From Lichina pygmaea (Eukaryota > Ascomycota > Lichinomycetes > Lichinales > Lichinaceae), in assembly GCA_963422465.1 (NCBI GenBank), contig OY730173.1:682001-746000 (forward strand): a stretch of 64,000 bases of DNA. Direction: 5' to 3'. Position numbers and translations under genes: made by a program. Each line of letters starts with the position of its first letter. The first letter of the stretch is position 1. Of the stretch, positions 9,792-21,100 are shown in pieces. The notes under the pieces are model-generated. The model was not told the origin of the DNA and made no database searches. It saw only the letters and a list, made by a program, of their open reading frames with translations.

Positions 9792-11195
9792 ATGTCAAAG
9801 AAAAAACCAGAGAAAGAGAAAGAAAACCAGCCTTCTCCAAGCTTCCAGCAACCCCCAGTGGCTAACTCCCTGACAGACCAATCCCAGACTCAAGAAAAAG
9901 AAGAAGAGAAGGGGCTGACACCTCTCCAGCTAGTGGAAGAATAGCTTATCCACACAAAAGCTCCCCAACACATCAAAAAAGTATGGGATAGTATTCTGTC
10001 CAAAGTGGCAGAAGCTCTGGACAAAGACATCTCCACTCACTCACCTAACTCCCAGAGTCTCCAGAAGATACTTGAGAGACTGGACAGCATTGAGAAACAA
10101 GTCCAAAAACAAAACACCAAGCCAACATATACCCAGGCAGCCCAGAAAACAGTAGGACAGGAAATCCCTGTTCCAACCAGAATCCACAGTGAAATCACTA
10201 TCAGACCTGGAACTCAGACTGGCCAGTTAGCAAACAGAACACCAGCCCAGCTTATGGAAGCTCTCAAGAAGAAAACACCACTCTCCTGCCAAAAAGAAAT
10301 AAGAGCAGTCAGAAAACTACCCTCAGGAGATATTATAATCTCTCTGGAAACTCCTCAAGCCAAGACTCAGCTAGAGGAAAACAAGGACTGGATCCCAGCT
10401 GTCTTTACAGCAGAGGCCAAGATATCACCCAGAATCTTTCCAGTGCTAGTCCATAGAGTGCAGACAAAAGACTTCAAGCCAGAAAACCTGGAGGAAACAA
10501 AAAAGGCAATCTTCTCCCAAAACCCTGGGATGGAAAGTAAGGTCAACATCCTAAGAACCTACTGGTCCAGAAAAGCCAAACTTCTCCAGAAGCCAGTCAC
10601 ATCTCTACATCTGGATCTAGCTACCCCAGAGCAAGCAAACCTCCTAATTGAGAAAGGAGTAGTTCTAGGATACACTCTACATGAAGTAGAACCAGCCCTG
10701 CTAGCAACATCAGTCATCCAGTGCTACAAACATGCTAGGTTTGGACACCAAGCACACACTTGCCAAGCCCAAGCCCAGTGCACAGCCTGTGGAGAAAAGC
10801 ATGCCAGAAGAGACTGCCAGCCTTCTCCAGAAACTCTAACACCAAAATGTGCAAACTGCAAGAGAAACCACCCAGCCTGGTCAAAGTCCTGCCAGAAAAA
10901 ACAGGAAGCAATCCAGAAAGCAAGAAAGGCATGGCTAGCAAGACCAGGGAGGTACACAACAGCTCCCAGACTAGCTCTACCTCAGACTCCCTCAACACAA
11001 GAAAAAGGGCCAAGTCTACAAGACAGACAAGAAGCTAAGAAAAGAAAACAAGGGGAAGTACTAAGAGCATGCTCAAGCTCAAGACTGAACACTCAGCTCC
11101 CCACTTTCCCACTTGCACAGAACTCAGAGTTCCAAATCAACATACTCAGAAAAAAAGCTACTGAGATCTTGGAAGACTCTAGCCAAGAGGATTAA
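9792..11195 (+). pseudogene. LINE B ORF1 (gag-like zinc-knuckle protein), one TAG
   Basis: The 468-codon frame is open from ATG 9792 except for a TAG at 9942-9944; after it the frame stays open to 11195. The N-terminus is charged and Lys/Glu/Gln-rich. The C-terminal half has three Cys/His knuckles, the second and third reading CTACGEKHARRDC and CANCKRNHPAWSKSC; the first is altered (CYKHARFGHQAHTC lacks its second Cys). Such proteins bind element RNA and the ORF2 enzyme. The TAG is shared with LINE D at the same codon. Confidence 0.85.
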
Positions 11196-11309
11196 TAAGT
11201 TACTCCACACTTAACCTTCTCCAGTACAATGTCCAGAAAAGCCAGACATGCCAAGAAATTCTACTGGCAAACCCTAGACTACAGGAAGTGGACATCATCA
11301 CTCTGCAAG

Positions 11310-11656
11310 TGTCACAGTTCTGGCCCAGTTGCATATCTGGCACAAGTGACACACCTTGCCGGGAAGTTCCATTTGCACTGTTGCCTGTTTGCTCTGCTAT
11401 TGCCTTGTTGCATATCTGGCACAAGTCACACACCTTGCTGGGAAGTTCCATCTGCACTGTTGCCTGTTTGCTCTGCTGTATCCCCTGCCTATAAGAACTT
11501 CTCCTGCTCCCCCAGCTTCTTCTCTTCTTTTCTCTTTTTCTTCCTTCCTTGTATTTCATCTTCTACATCAATCCAAGTCTCAAGTCTCAAGCCAAGTCAG
11601 GTCAAGGTTACCAAATCAGTTAGGCTTGAGTTCTGCTCTGCTATTGCCTCATCACA
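11310..11656 (+). repeat. Gypsy-2b 5' LTR (347 bp)
   Basis: It begins TGTCACAG and ends CATCACA. A U3 unit of about 80 bp is present twice, against once in the 3' LTR, which accounts for the 79 bp length difference. The internal sequence after the LTR starts CTACAAAAGACC, probably the primer-binding site region. I could not assign a tRNA. Confidence 0.93.
11490..11495 (+). promoter_or_regulatory. TATA box of gypsy-2 LTR
   Basis: TATAAG is followed by AACTTCTCC and a pyrimidine-rich stretch, and is conserved in all gypsy-2 LTR copies in the window. It is the probable core promoter. Confidence 0.55.
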
Positions 11657-11738
11657 CTACAAAAGACCTACCCAACCATAACACACTTCACCAAGCCATG
11701 TTCACATCCTTGTCATATCTCAACAACCAGACCAAGCC

Positions 11739-12671
11739 ATGCCAGTTGCTGGAAATAACAAGTTCCTTCGCAACATATTTGCAGAGTTCATGTGAATTCA
11801 AGCTACCAACACCAGTCCCAAGTCCAAGTCTGAACACACTGCTGACCCAGAGATCTTCAGTGGTGATGGTGGAAACACGGAAATCACGCATGAGAAGCTT
11901 GAGAGCTTCATCATGTCACTGTCACTCAAGATGACACTCAACACTGACTGGTACTCCACAGAAACATCATGGATTGTGTACGTCTTTTCACGCATGACTG
12001 GCACTGCGCAGTCCTACATCTCAGCTAAGATCACGGCTGGCCAGTACATTGACTGGTGTGACATTGTCCAAGATCTCCAGAACACCTTCTCTGACCCAGA
12101 CCCAGAGTTCCTAGCTCAGAGAAAGGTCATCACCTTGTGTCAGGCCAACTGTTCCTTTGCCAAGTTCTTCACAGAGTTCAATCAGTATACTCCACGCACA
12201 GACTTCAACAACAAGACCTTGAAGTACTATCTTCAATGCACTGTCTCTGAAGAGCTTGCCAAGTAGCTTGTCAGCATCAACCTCAAGAACATCAGCTATC
12301 AGAAGCTTGTTGAGGAATGCCAGCTGCAGGACAACCAGTTGTGTGCCACTTCTGCCAACTCTCGCTGTCTATGTCAAGCACCTCCCACCCAAGCCTCAGT
12401 TCCACAGTCAGAAGCTTCAGTTCTGCGTCCAGGGTTCATCAAGCCAGTCTTCACGCCACAGCCACCAAATTCTACCATGGATCTCAGCCACTCTAAGCTG
12501 ACACCAGAAGAGTGAGAATATCACTGAAGCAAAAGTCTCTGCTTCTACTGTGGGAACCAAGGTCATGTCTCAAACTTCTGTCCAGTGAAAAGCATGCCTG
12601 TTGTTGCCACCACCACAACCACCACCAAGTCTGCCACTGTTAAGACTACTCCAGAGTCAGAAAACAAGTAG
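11739..12671 (+). pseudogene. Gypsy-2b gag
   Basis: From ATG 11739 the frame meets a TGA after 18 codons that is also present in copies 2a and 2d. It then encodes a typical fungal gypsy capsid (FSGDGGNTEIT, AGQYIDW, DPDPEFLAQRK, FFTEFNQY) and one zinc knuckle, CFYCGNQGHVSNFC, near 12540-12585. Stops follow at positions expected for Trp, Arg or Gln codons. It ends in a TAG at 12669. The protease frame is open across that TAG in the -1 register, as expected of a frameshift-expressed pol. Confidence 0.82.
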
Positions 12672-13758
12672 TCCTTAGTCATCATCATACTCAAGGACAT
12701 GAAAAGGATCTCCATATTGGCTATCTGTCTCCAGACCAGCAATTGGACAGCAAGTGCTTGTTTCTTCCTTGTATCCTAGATAGGAAATTCAAGTGCAATA
12801 CTCTTATTGACTCTGGCTGTTCAGCATTTGGCTGCATTGGTGCTTCCTTTGCACAATCTCTTCACCAAGAACCTCTCCCCTACCCACACACATTGCAATC
12901 ATTCAATGGCAAGATGTCACAAACCACACATCTCACCAAGACAATCATGACCACAGCACATGGCATGCACCAGGAGGAAGTCTCTCTCTTTGTGTCTCCT
13001 GGTCTTCACTATAATGTGATTCTGGAGATGCCATGGCTCCAGAAGCACAGGCCACACATTGATTGGACAAACACCTCAATCATGTTCAAGTCAGATCACT
13101 GCTGATCTGCATGCCTCAAGTCAAACAATGGCTATCCAATCTCTTTGGATCTTGAAGCCAAGATGTCTGCTGGAAAGTCTCAGAATCCCAAGCCCCTTTC
13201 TGCCACACCAATCCCCATCAATACTGCCACATTTTCTCTCCTTGCTGCCAAGCCAGATCACCAGGTGTTCAGTGTTTCTCTGAGAGACATTAAGCAGGTG
13301 TTGAAGCCAAAGAAGCATGTGGATCCTGCCACACTTCTCCCTACTCAGTACCACAAGTTCCTGGACATCTTCAGCAAAGATGACACTGACAAGCTTTCTC
13401 CTCTACACCCAGGAGTTGACCACAAGATCAAGATAGAACCAGGAACCCAGGCACCCTCTGGACCTCTGTACAGCATGAGCAGAGAAGAACTTGAAGTTCT
13501 CAAGAAGTACCTGACAGAGAACCTGAACATGGGCTTCATTCAAGCATCTTCATCACCTGCTGCTGCACCAGTCCTCTTTGTCAAGAAGCCAGGAGGTGGA
13601 TTGTATTTCTGTGTAGACTACAGAGCACTCAACACCATCACCATCAAGAACTGTTACCCCCTGCCACTGATCCAGAAGATATTGGACCAGCTTTGCAAAG
13701 CTGTGTGGTACACCAAGCTTGACATTGTTGGTGCCTTCAACTGTATCCGGATGAATGA

Positions 13759-14877
13759 GGCCTGCAACGACTCGAACCTCCACGTGGTGCAGGCTGGGAA
13801 CCTCGGGGCAGTCGATGGCGGGTGGCTTCCCAGGCTGCTTGTAGTCGCTGCACCGAGAGCTAATCAAGTCACCAGTCGAGCTGCTGGTGTTGCGGAGTGA
13901 CGGGCCACCAGAGGTGTCGCGCAGGCACCCTGGATGCCCCCGTGAAACAGCTACAGCAGAACAGAGGACTGCGACCAAGCTTGGGAGAGGAAAACCACCA
14001 GACAGACGACTACTGTGTACGCTACAGCCTGAAGCCAGCCCCACAGCTGGTGGATGTGAAGTCTAGGTGTCTGATAGGGCACCTCTGGAGTAGTCGAGAG
14101 GAGTTCTCGTCACGTCACCCTCCTAGCAGAGTCTCCAGCTAACGTGTGAGGATCTGCTAGGGGGGGAGTGGCCTTGGCACTGTGGTGTTGTTAATTGAAC
14201 AGGGACCACCTGTTAAAGAAGGAGAGTGGTCGTACAAGGAGACATCGCCACTCCAGTGCCTAAGGGCTGTGTGATAGCCAAAGTGCTGGCTTGATGGTTT
14301 TGCCGAAGGCTTTGCCACGAAGTCTCTTCGTACAATCCACAATCTGGGGCCAGGGGACTGGGTTATCCAGTGGGCCAACAGGTGCAACCGGGGCCCCACA
14401 GGCGACAGCGGACCAAGGAGAACTCCTCCCTACTTGGTTAGTGGGCTGGAAAGGCGGCCCTGCAGGTGCTGGCACAGCCTGCAGGATCTGTAAGGCCTGC
14501 GAGGTATGGTCGGCCTTTGTACAAGAGATCTGCGAAGGTAACGCGAAACAGTTAACAACTGCGAGGTGTGGCATATAATGGCAGTGACAGAGGTAGGGCC
14601 TGGGCGTACTACGAGACTGTCTATATGGCCTGAGAGGACGGATGCGCATGCCGGTTCGTACGGAGTGCAGGATTAGGCTGCAAACGACGAGCTCAGGGAG
14701 CAAACTACAGTTGGAGCGTGGGCTCTGGGCTGGTGACCCAGCACTCCAAAGCAGGATCCCAGGGGTGAGCACGTACAGCGGAGTGCAAGAGACCTTGGGA
14801 CTGTGGGAAAGCGTGGTAGAGACCCTGTGGGGGGGTGCCAACTCTACACTATGTTCTGGCATACTACGACTGTGGCC
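13759..14877 (+). other. WEIRD-like 5' module of the chimera
   Basis: These 1,119 bp are distinctly GC-richer than the flanking retroelements and have no convincing ORF; the longest open stretches (up to 200 codons, on either strand) look non-coding. It contains G runs (14150s and 14828-14835), several short self-complementary segments, and ends TACGACTGTGGCC. It looks like the copy of a structured non-coding RNA or of an untranslated leader. The same 3' end is reused in LINE A (9680-9711). Confidence 0.65.
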
Positions 14878-15288
14878 CTACCCCACTATGTGTGTGTGGC
14901 CAAGCAGAAGAAACTGCAAAACATATCACCTCTTCATGCTCTCTTTATTCAAGACAAAGACAACAAGTCTCTTTTAATCCCCAAGACTTCACCACTATTA
15001 TTTCAAACCCAGAGCTACTACAGAAGTTCTTGTACTGGTTTATGTCTTTGAAAAGACTAAACCAGTTTAATTTAGCTTTCAAACTCCACTATTCCCAATC
15101 CAATACCTAGATTCTCTTCTCTTACCAGAAACTTCAAGATTTCTTTTGTTACATTCCCTAGTCACACCCTGCCTTCAGTTTTTATCTCTTCAAACGTTTT
15201 CTGAAGGAGTTCACTATTAGCTAGAAGATCTGCATGGCTGTAAAGCTACTACCAGTGTAAGAATCAAATAAAATAAAATAAAATAAAA
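13759..15288 (+). mobile_element. Chimeric retroelement: 1.1 kb WEIRD-like module fused to a LINE 3' end
   Basis: This 1,530 bp insertion in gypsy-2b RT has a perfect 13 bp TSD, TCCGGATGAATGA (13746-13758 and 15289-15301), and a 3' AAATA-repeat tail, both hallmarks of LINE-driven integration. Bases 14878-15288 match the 3' end of LINE E (46650 onward). Bases 13759-14877 match no LINE in the window. The architecture, a non-LINE module of about 1.1 kb at the 5' side and a truncated LINE at the 3' side, is like that of MINE elements (WEIRD plus MGL) known from Magnaporthe. Sequence identity to WEIRD could not be checked. Confidence 0.88.
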
Positions 15289-16096
15289 TCCGGATGAATG
15301 AAGGTGAAGAATGGAAGACTGTGTTCCGCACACACTCAGGCTTCTACGAATACCTTGTCATACTCTTTGGTCTTGCCAATACTCCAAGCACATTCCAGAA
15401 CTACATCAATAATGTTTTGGGACCTGACATCCTTGACATCTTTGGCACTGCCTATGTGGATGACATCCTTGTCTACAGTCAGACACTCAAGAAACACTGG
15501 AAGCACGTCAAGCTTGTTCTCAGTTGACTACAAGTTGCAAGCCTGCAAGTTGACATCTCCAAGTGTGACTTTGAAGTGCATCAAGTCAAGTACCTTGGCC
15601 TCATCATTCAGTCTGCCACTGAAGACAGTCAACCCAGATCTGTGAGCATGGACCCAGCCAAGACTGATGCCATCAAGGAGTGGAAGCCTCCTGCCAGTCT
15701 CAAGGAAGTGCAGAGCTTCATTGCCTTTGCAAACTTCTACCACCAGTTCATCAAAGACTTTGTCAAGCTTGCATCCCCGCTCACAGCTCTGACCAAGAAG
15801 AATGTTACCTTCAAGTGGGAAACCCCAGAGCAGTACTTGTTTGAAAGCATCAAGAAGGTATTCAGCACTGCACCCATCCTGCAGCACTTTGATCTGGAGA
15901 AGGAGTGTGTTGTTGAGACTGACACTTCTGACTATGTCTTGTTACAACCCAGGAGGAACACAGTCTTTATATACTCACAGAAAGCAGCAGACAGGATACT
16001 GGACAGAAGTACCAGACAGTGTGGCACGGGAACCAGTCACGTGACCGGCGAGACAAACCAGGGGGTGCTCGCCGCAGTATGCATATGCACGAACAA

Positions 16097-16307
16097 GTGA
16101 GCAAAGTGAGCAGAGCTCACCCAGCTTGCCGCAGCGTGCATGAAAAGTGAGCAAAGTGAGCAGAGCTCACCCAGCTCACCGCAGCGTGCATGAAAAGTGA
16201 GCAAAGTGAGCAGAGCTCACCCAGCTCGCCGCAGCGTGCATAAACTGTGAGCAAAGTGAGCAGAGCTCACCGATCTCACTGAGTGAGCAAAGTGAGCAGA
16301 GCTCACT
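16097..16307. repeat. 50 bp tandem repeats with hairpins in the gypsy-3 5' LTR
   Basis: GTGAGCAAAGTGAGCAGAGC recurs at 16097, 16147, 16197 and 16247 (exact 50 bp spacing) and again at 16283. Each copy contains GTGAGC-AGA-GCTCAC, a perfect 6 bp stem with a 3 nt loop. The 3' LTR has four copies at 21743, 21793, 21843 and 21893. Confidence 0.95.
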
Positions 16308-16326
16308 GTACTCACAAACTGAGCAC

Positions 16327-16332
16327 TATATA
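16327..16332 (+). promoter_or_regulatory. TATA box of the gypsy-3 LTR
   Basis: TATATA directly follows the palindromic array, the same layout as in gypsy-1. Probable core promoter. Confidence 0.5.
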
Positions 16333-16587
16333 GTCTGGCAATAGTTCCCCTATGGAACAATCATCTTCAACTCATGTTGTGATCCAGACAACTAGATCTA
16401 CTTTAATATAATCCTTTTGTACAAAGCTGTTGATCAGGTGTCACCACCACCACGTTCCACCAAACCCCTTCGCACTCCCTGACACTCCTCTCCTGTGAGA
16501 ACCAACCCGCCTTCCACCTCTCGCCCTAATCCTATACTCAGATAGGACAGTACAGTACAGACTGCAACACTTTGAAGACCCTCAAGG

Positions 16588-18087
16588 ATGAGTACCTCAG
16601 GAGTAACCAACCCCAACTTCCCAGATGGAAAGATTAGTATCACCAAGCCAGACCTGTTCTACAGTGAAAGAAACAAGATCAACGACTGGCTTATGCAACT
16701 TCAAGTCTACTTTCAATTCCAACCAGAGATGAAGCTGCCTAAGGAAAAGTGGCCCCTCTTCGCAACCACTTACATGAGAGACAATACTTATTGATAGATC
16801 AAGCCCTACGTCAACAAACATCTCTCAGGAAATGGAGACCATGACAGCACAACAGAATAGATGATAAAATAGACATGATTCAAGGACAAGATCAAAAGGA
16901 TCCTTGGACTATCTAACAAAGACAAAGTGGCTATACAAATAATCCAGCACATCAAACAACAACGCTCAGCCGCAGAGTACACCACGCAGTTCAAACAATA
17001 CTCAGTACTGACTGACTGGGACAACAACACCCTGATGGTCATATACTGACGTGGACTCAAGGAAAACATGAAGGATGAAATCACCTTTGACAGACAAGTG
17101 GTCAACACACTGGACAAACTCATCACACAAGCAATCAACATTGATGACAAACTATTTGAGCGAGTGATGGAGAAATGCCACAACAGAGGATACAGCCACC
17201 CCGCATGGCATGTGAGCAACCACTACAAGCCACCTAACAAGGCACCACCACATGACCCATATAGCTATGCACCCATGGAACTGGATGCAGTCCACCATAA
17301 GGGAAGGTTCATGAAGGGAAGGAACAACAAAAAGAGGAAAGCACTGAAGTGCTATGCCTGTGGCAAGCTAGACCACATGGCGAAAGACTGTTGTTCAAAG
17401 AACAAGGTGCACTGACAGCAACTTAATACACTTGACAGAGACTGGAATGTCATCAAGCCAGAGGACCCACCAGAAGAGGCTCAGCTATCCCTCGAACAAT
17501 AGGACAACTACGATCAGACATTGGAAGCAGCCCACCAACTGGCAACATCAGGAGGTAAGGACCTACCAGAACAGACAGGTCAGGACAAGGGACAGGAGCC
17601 CTTAACCACCTCTGATGGAGACTGAGATGAACCCGCATCTATCAAAGAAGAAATACCACAAGGAAGCTATGCTTACAGCATGGACCCACGAAACCTACAG
17701 CACAGTGAACTACAGTGGAGGTTTTGCACAAAGCACTACTGCACCTACCACAAACAACTACGAAGGTATGGAGGACATTCACCCTACCACACCAGCTGCC
17801 ACAAGCATTGGGTCAATTGTGAGAAGGATGCGTGTGAGATCCACCTTTGGGACAAATGCCAACACACCACATTCTCTGGGTACACACATGACTGGCACGA
17901 ACACTTCATGTTCCTACAGCAAGGCAACAACCACAACTGCTACATCAACAATTGGCAGTACTGCCTCAAGCCTGGATGTGACAAGCATCAGCAAGACAAA
18001 TTCATGAACAGATTCCTCAGAACTGATGGGAATAGCTGGACTCATTGCCCAGTCAGTGGAAAGACACTTCAATCAGAAAAAGACTGA
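16588..18087 (+). pseudogene. Gypsy-3 gag with a Cys/His-rich C-terminal extension
   Basis: ATG 16588 lies 18 bp after the LTR and opens a gag frame, read in one register (with stops) to the TGA at 18085. The capsid region is followed by one zinc knuckle, CYACGKLDHMAKDC (about 17350-17390). After an acidic linker with TAG/TGA stops comes a 135-codon open stretch (17680-18087) with three W-x2-C-x4-C-x2-H modules. The pol frame lies -1 to gag and is already open upstream of the gag stop, around an A-rich run (GAAAAAG) that could be a slippage site. Confidence 0.75.
17680..18087 (+). other. Triple W-x2-C-x4-C-x2-H segment in gypsy-3
   Basis: This 135-codon open stretch has Cys and His in a repeated pattern: WRFCTKHYCTYH (residues 13-24), WVNCEKDACEIH (44-55) and WQYCLKPGCDKH (92-103). 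Several more His and Cys precede each Trp. The regularity suggests three small zinc-binding modules. Fungal gypsy polyproteins often carry one such W..C....C..H segment before the protease (from memory). Three copies look unusual. It is in the gag frame, just before pol. Confidence 0.6.
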
Positions 18088-18107
18088 ACTCCCTTGTCAA
18101 GGGGTGA

Positions 18108-21100
18108 CATCAGGAGCTCAACAATATGACCCCTAGCAACGCAAAGCACCTGCGATTGCCTGTGTTACTACACACCAACACGCCAGTACAGACATACACA
18201 CTTGTTGACTCTGGAGCCAGCAGAAACTACATCTCAAGACAACTTTACAATACCCTCAGCACTGGAAGAAGACGCAAGCAGCAGCCCTATCAGCTTGTGA
18301 TGGCAAATGGACAGACAGAGCTAGTCTGCCATGAGACGCAGCCAATGGAAATAGTTACCAGACACAATGCTGAAAGGATCCACCTTGATATTGTTGAGTT
18401 GGCCACTCAGGATATCTATTTGGGGATGCCTTGGCTAAAGAAGCACAACCCAGTTGTTAACTGGAAGACAGGAGTACTCACGTTTAGGAACTGCACTAAC
18501 AACACAGCTCAGACCTGTTACCAGCCGCAGAAGGTGTGGACAGATGAGGGGAGGAGTCCTCAGTGGAACCTCACTGACAGAAAGGACAACTCTCAAGAGA
18601 AGAGGTCCACCTCAACAGGCACACCCCAGAACCAGGTGGCCAAACAGTCAGAGATGAAGAGAGAGGAAGTTGTTAACCCTCTGGAGATCTCTGAAGAGTA
18701 CTGGCCTGGGTATGATAACCTCTTTCAGGAAGAGACAACAACAGCAGTGTTGCCTAAGCACCAACCTTGGGATCATGAGATCAAGTTGCAACCAGGGATG
18801 GAGCCAGGATTTGGACCAATTTACCAGTTATCAGAGAAAGAGCTCCAAGTACTTCGCGAGTACCTGGAGGAAAACCTGAAAAAGAGTTTCATTCAAGAAT
18901 CTCAATTGCCAGCAGGATACCCGATACTATTTGCGCCAAAGAAAGACAGAAGTCTTCAACTTTGTGTGGATTACAGGAAACTCAACAACATTACCATCAA
19001 GAACTGATATCTGTTGCCAAATGCAAATGAATTGCGAGACAGGATCAGCCAAGCTACAATCTTTACCAACCTGGACTTGAAAGAAGCATACAACCTGATA
19101 CACATGAAAGAAGGAGAAGAATGGAAGACAGCCTTCAGAACCTGATACGGACACTACGAGTATCTGGTTATGCCATTCAGACTCACAAACGCACCAGCAA
19201 CATGTCAAGCATTGATCAACAACATCATCAGAGCACACCTGGACTAAACAGCTATCACCTACCTGGATGACATTCTTGTCTACTTGAACACACAACAGGA
19301 ACATGCCAAACACATGAAAGATGTTCTACAATGCCTACAACAGGCAGGGCTCAAGCTCAACCCAAAGAAATGCGAGTTCAACAAACCAGAAGTTGAATTC
19401 CTCAGATACATTATAGGAATCAAAGAGATCAAGATTGACCCTGAGAAAATCAAAGTGATTCAGCAATGGCCAACACCGACATCAGTTAAGAAAGTACAAG
19501 CCTTCCTAGGATTTGCCAACTTCAACTGACAGTTCATAAAGAACTACTCACAGATGGCAACACCACTGACAGAACTCACGAAGAAGGACGTGGAGTACTG
19601 GTGGACAGAGAGACAACAAAAAGCATTCCAACAGCTCAAGGACACTTGCACCAAGGAACCAGTTCTCCTCAACTTCAAGACAGGCCAACTGACATGAATC
19701 AAGACAGACACTTCAGATCAGGCAGTGGGAGCATGTCTATGCCAACAGGCAGACAGCAAGTGGCACCCAGTTGCCTACTACTCACAAAAAATAACACAAG
19801 TGGAACAAAACTATGATATCCATGACAAAGAACTACTGGCAGTCATCAACACACTCAAACACTGGAGAGTGTACGCGGAAAGCAGTTCTGAACTCACTGT
19901 TCTCACAGACCACAAGAATCTGACAATGTTCACGACAACCAAGAAGCTGAACAGACAGCAAGTCAGATAGGCTGAACTCCTAGGGCAACACAAGTTCAAG
20001 ATCTTGTACACCCCTGGACAAGACAATATGAAAGCAGACACACTAAGCTGATGAAAAGACCACATGGAAGATGATGAACACCAAGGAACGATCTTACAGC
20101 AGGACCAGCAAGGAAACCTGGTGCCTCAACCACAGATCAACAAGCTCACAGCAGAAGACACTGAAGAACTAATAAGGAACTACCACAATAATCCAGCACA
20201 TGGTCACCCAGGAATCTCCAAGACCACAGACCTTATCCAACAGGCAGGGAACAATGTTATTAACCTCTGACAATATATCACAAACTACATCAGCAAGTGT
20301 CTACTATGCCAGAAAAACAAACATGGAAGACATAAGCTATACAGAGAAGGACACCCGAACACAATACCAAGAGGCCTATAGGAAGACATGTTAATGGACT
20401 TCATCACAAAGCTACCCAAGTCCAAAGACCCAGTCACAGGAATCACCTACAACTTGATTATGGTGATAGTGGACAGATTCACAAAATATCTAATAGCAGT
20501 ACTATTCAAGGAGACCCACACAGCAGAATAGTTGGGACACCTCTTACTGGACAGATTGGTCAGAGACCATGGAGTTCTGATCATGATCATTACAGACAGA
20601 GACAAACTCTTCACATCCAACTACTGGAAGACAATCAGTGCAGCCATGGGAACAAAACCCAAAATGTCTACAGCCTATCACCCACGAACTGACAGCCAGA
20701 CAGAGCAAGCAAACCAAGTCCTGGAGACTTACTTACGGCATTACATCAACCAGACCTACAGCAATTAGGTACAGTTATTACCAGTGGCACAGCTGGCAAT
20801 CAACCAGCACAGATCAGACTCAACAAAGGAATCACTATTTTTTGCCAATTTTGGACAACATGCAAACATCAGGATGCCAAGCAGAGCTTCACCAAACACG
20901 GAGAAAGCACTCCAACATGACAAGCTCCTACGACAAACACACACAATGATGAGGCACTACCTTCAAGAGACCTCAGAAAGAATGCAACATCAAATAGACA
21001 AGAAATCAAAAATGGCACCTCAGCTAAAGAAGGGGGATAAAGTCTACCTCCTCACAAGAAATTAGAAAACAAAGAAACCAAAGACAAAGAAACTTGACAA

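Larger units (their letters stand above)
15940..16569 (+). repeat. Gypsy-3 5' LTR (630 bp)
   Basis: It starts TGTTACAACCC and ends ACTGCAACA. It contains a palindromic tandem array (16097-16307) and a TATATA box at 16327. It is 36 bp longer than the 3' LTR because of an extra partial repeat unit at 16283. Confidence 0.95.

Noticed and set aside
14260-14862. 200-codon minus-strand ORF in the WEIRD-like module
   Set aside because: No domain, no support from the second partial copy, and the composition looks like chance in GC-rich DNA. A short conserved protein cannot be fully excluded.
16097-16307. Regularly spaced palindromic repeats resembling a CRISPR array
   Set aside because: The whole 50 bp unit is repeated, with no unique spacers, and it lies in an LTR of a eukaryotic retrotransposon.
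17615-18007. 130-codon plus-strand ORF overlapping the Cys/His segment
   Set aside because: It is in another frame, is Thr/Ser-rich from ACA/AGC-type repeats, and lacks the W-C-C-H pattern seen in the gag frame.
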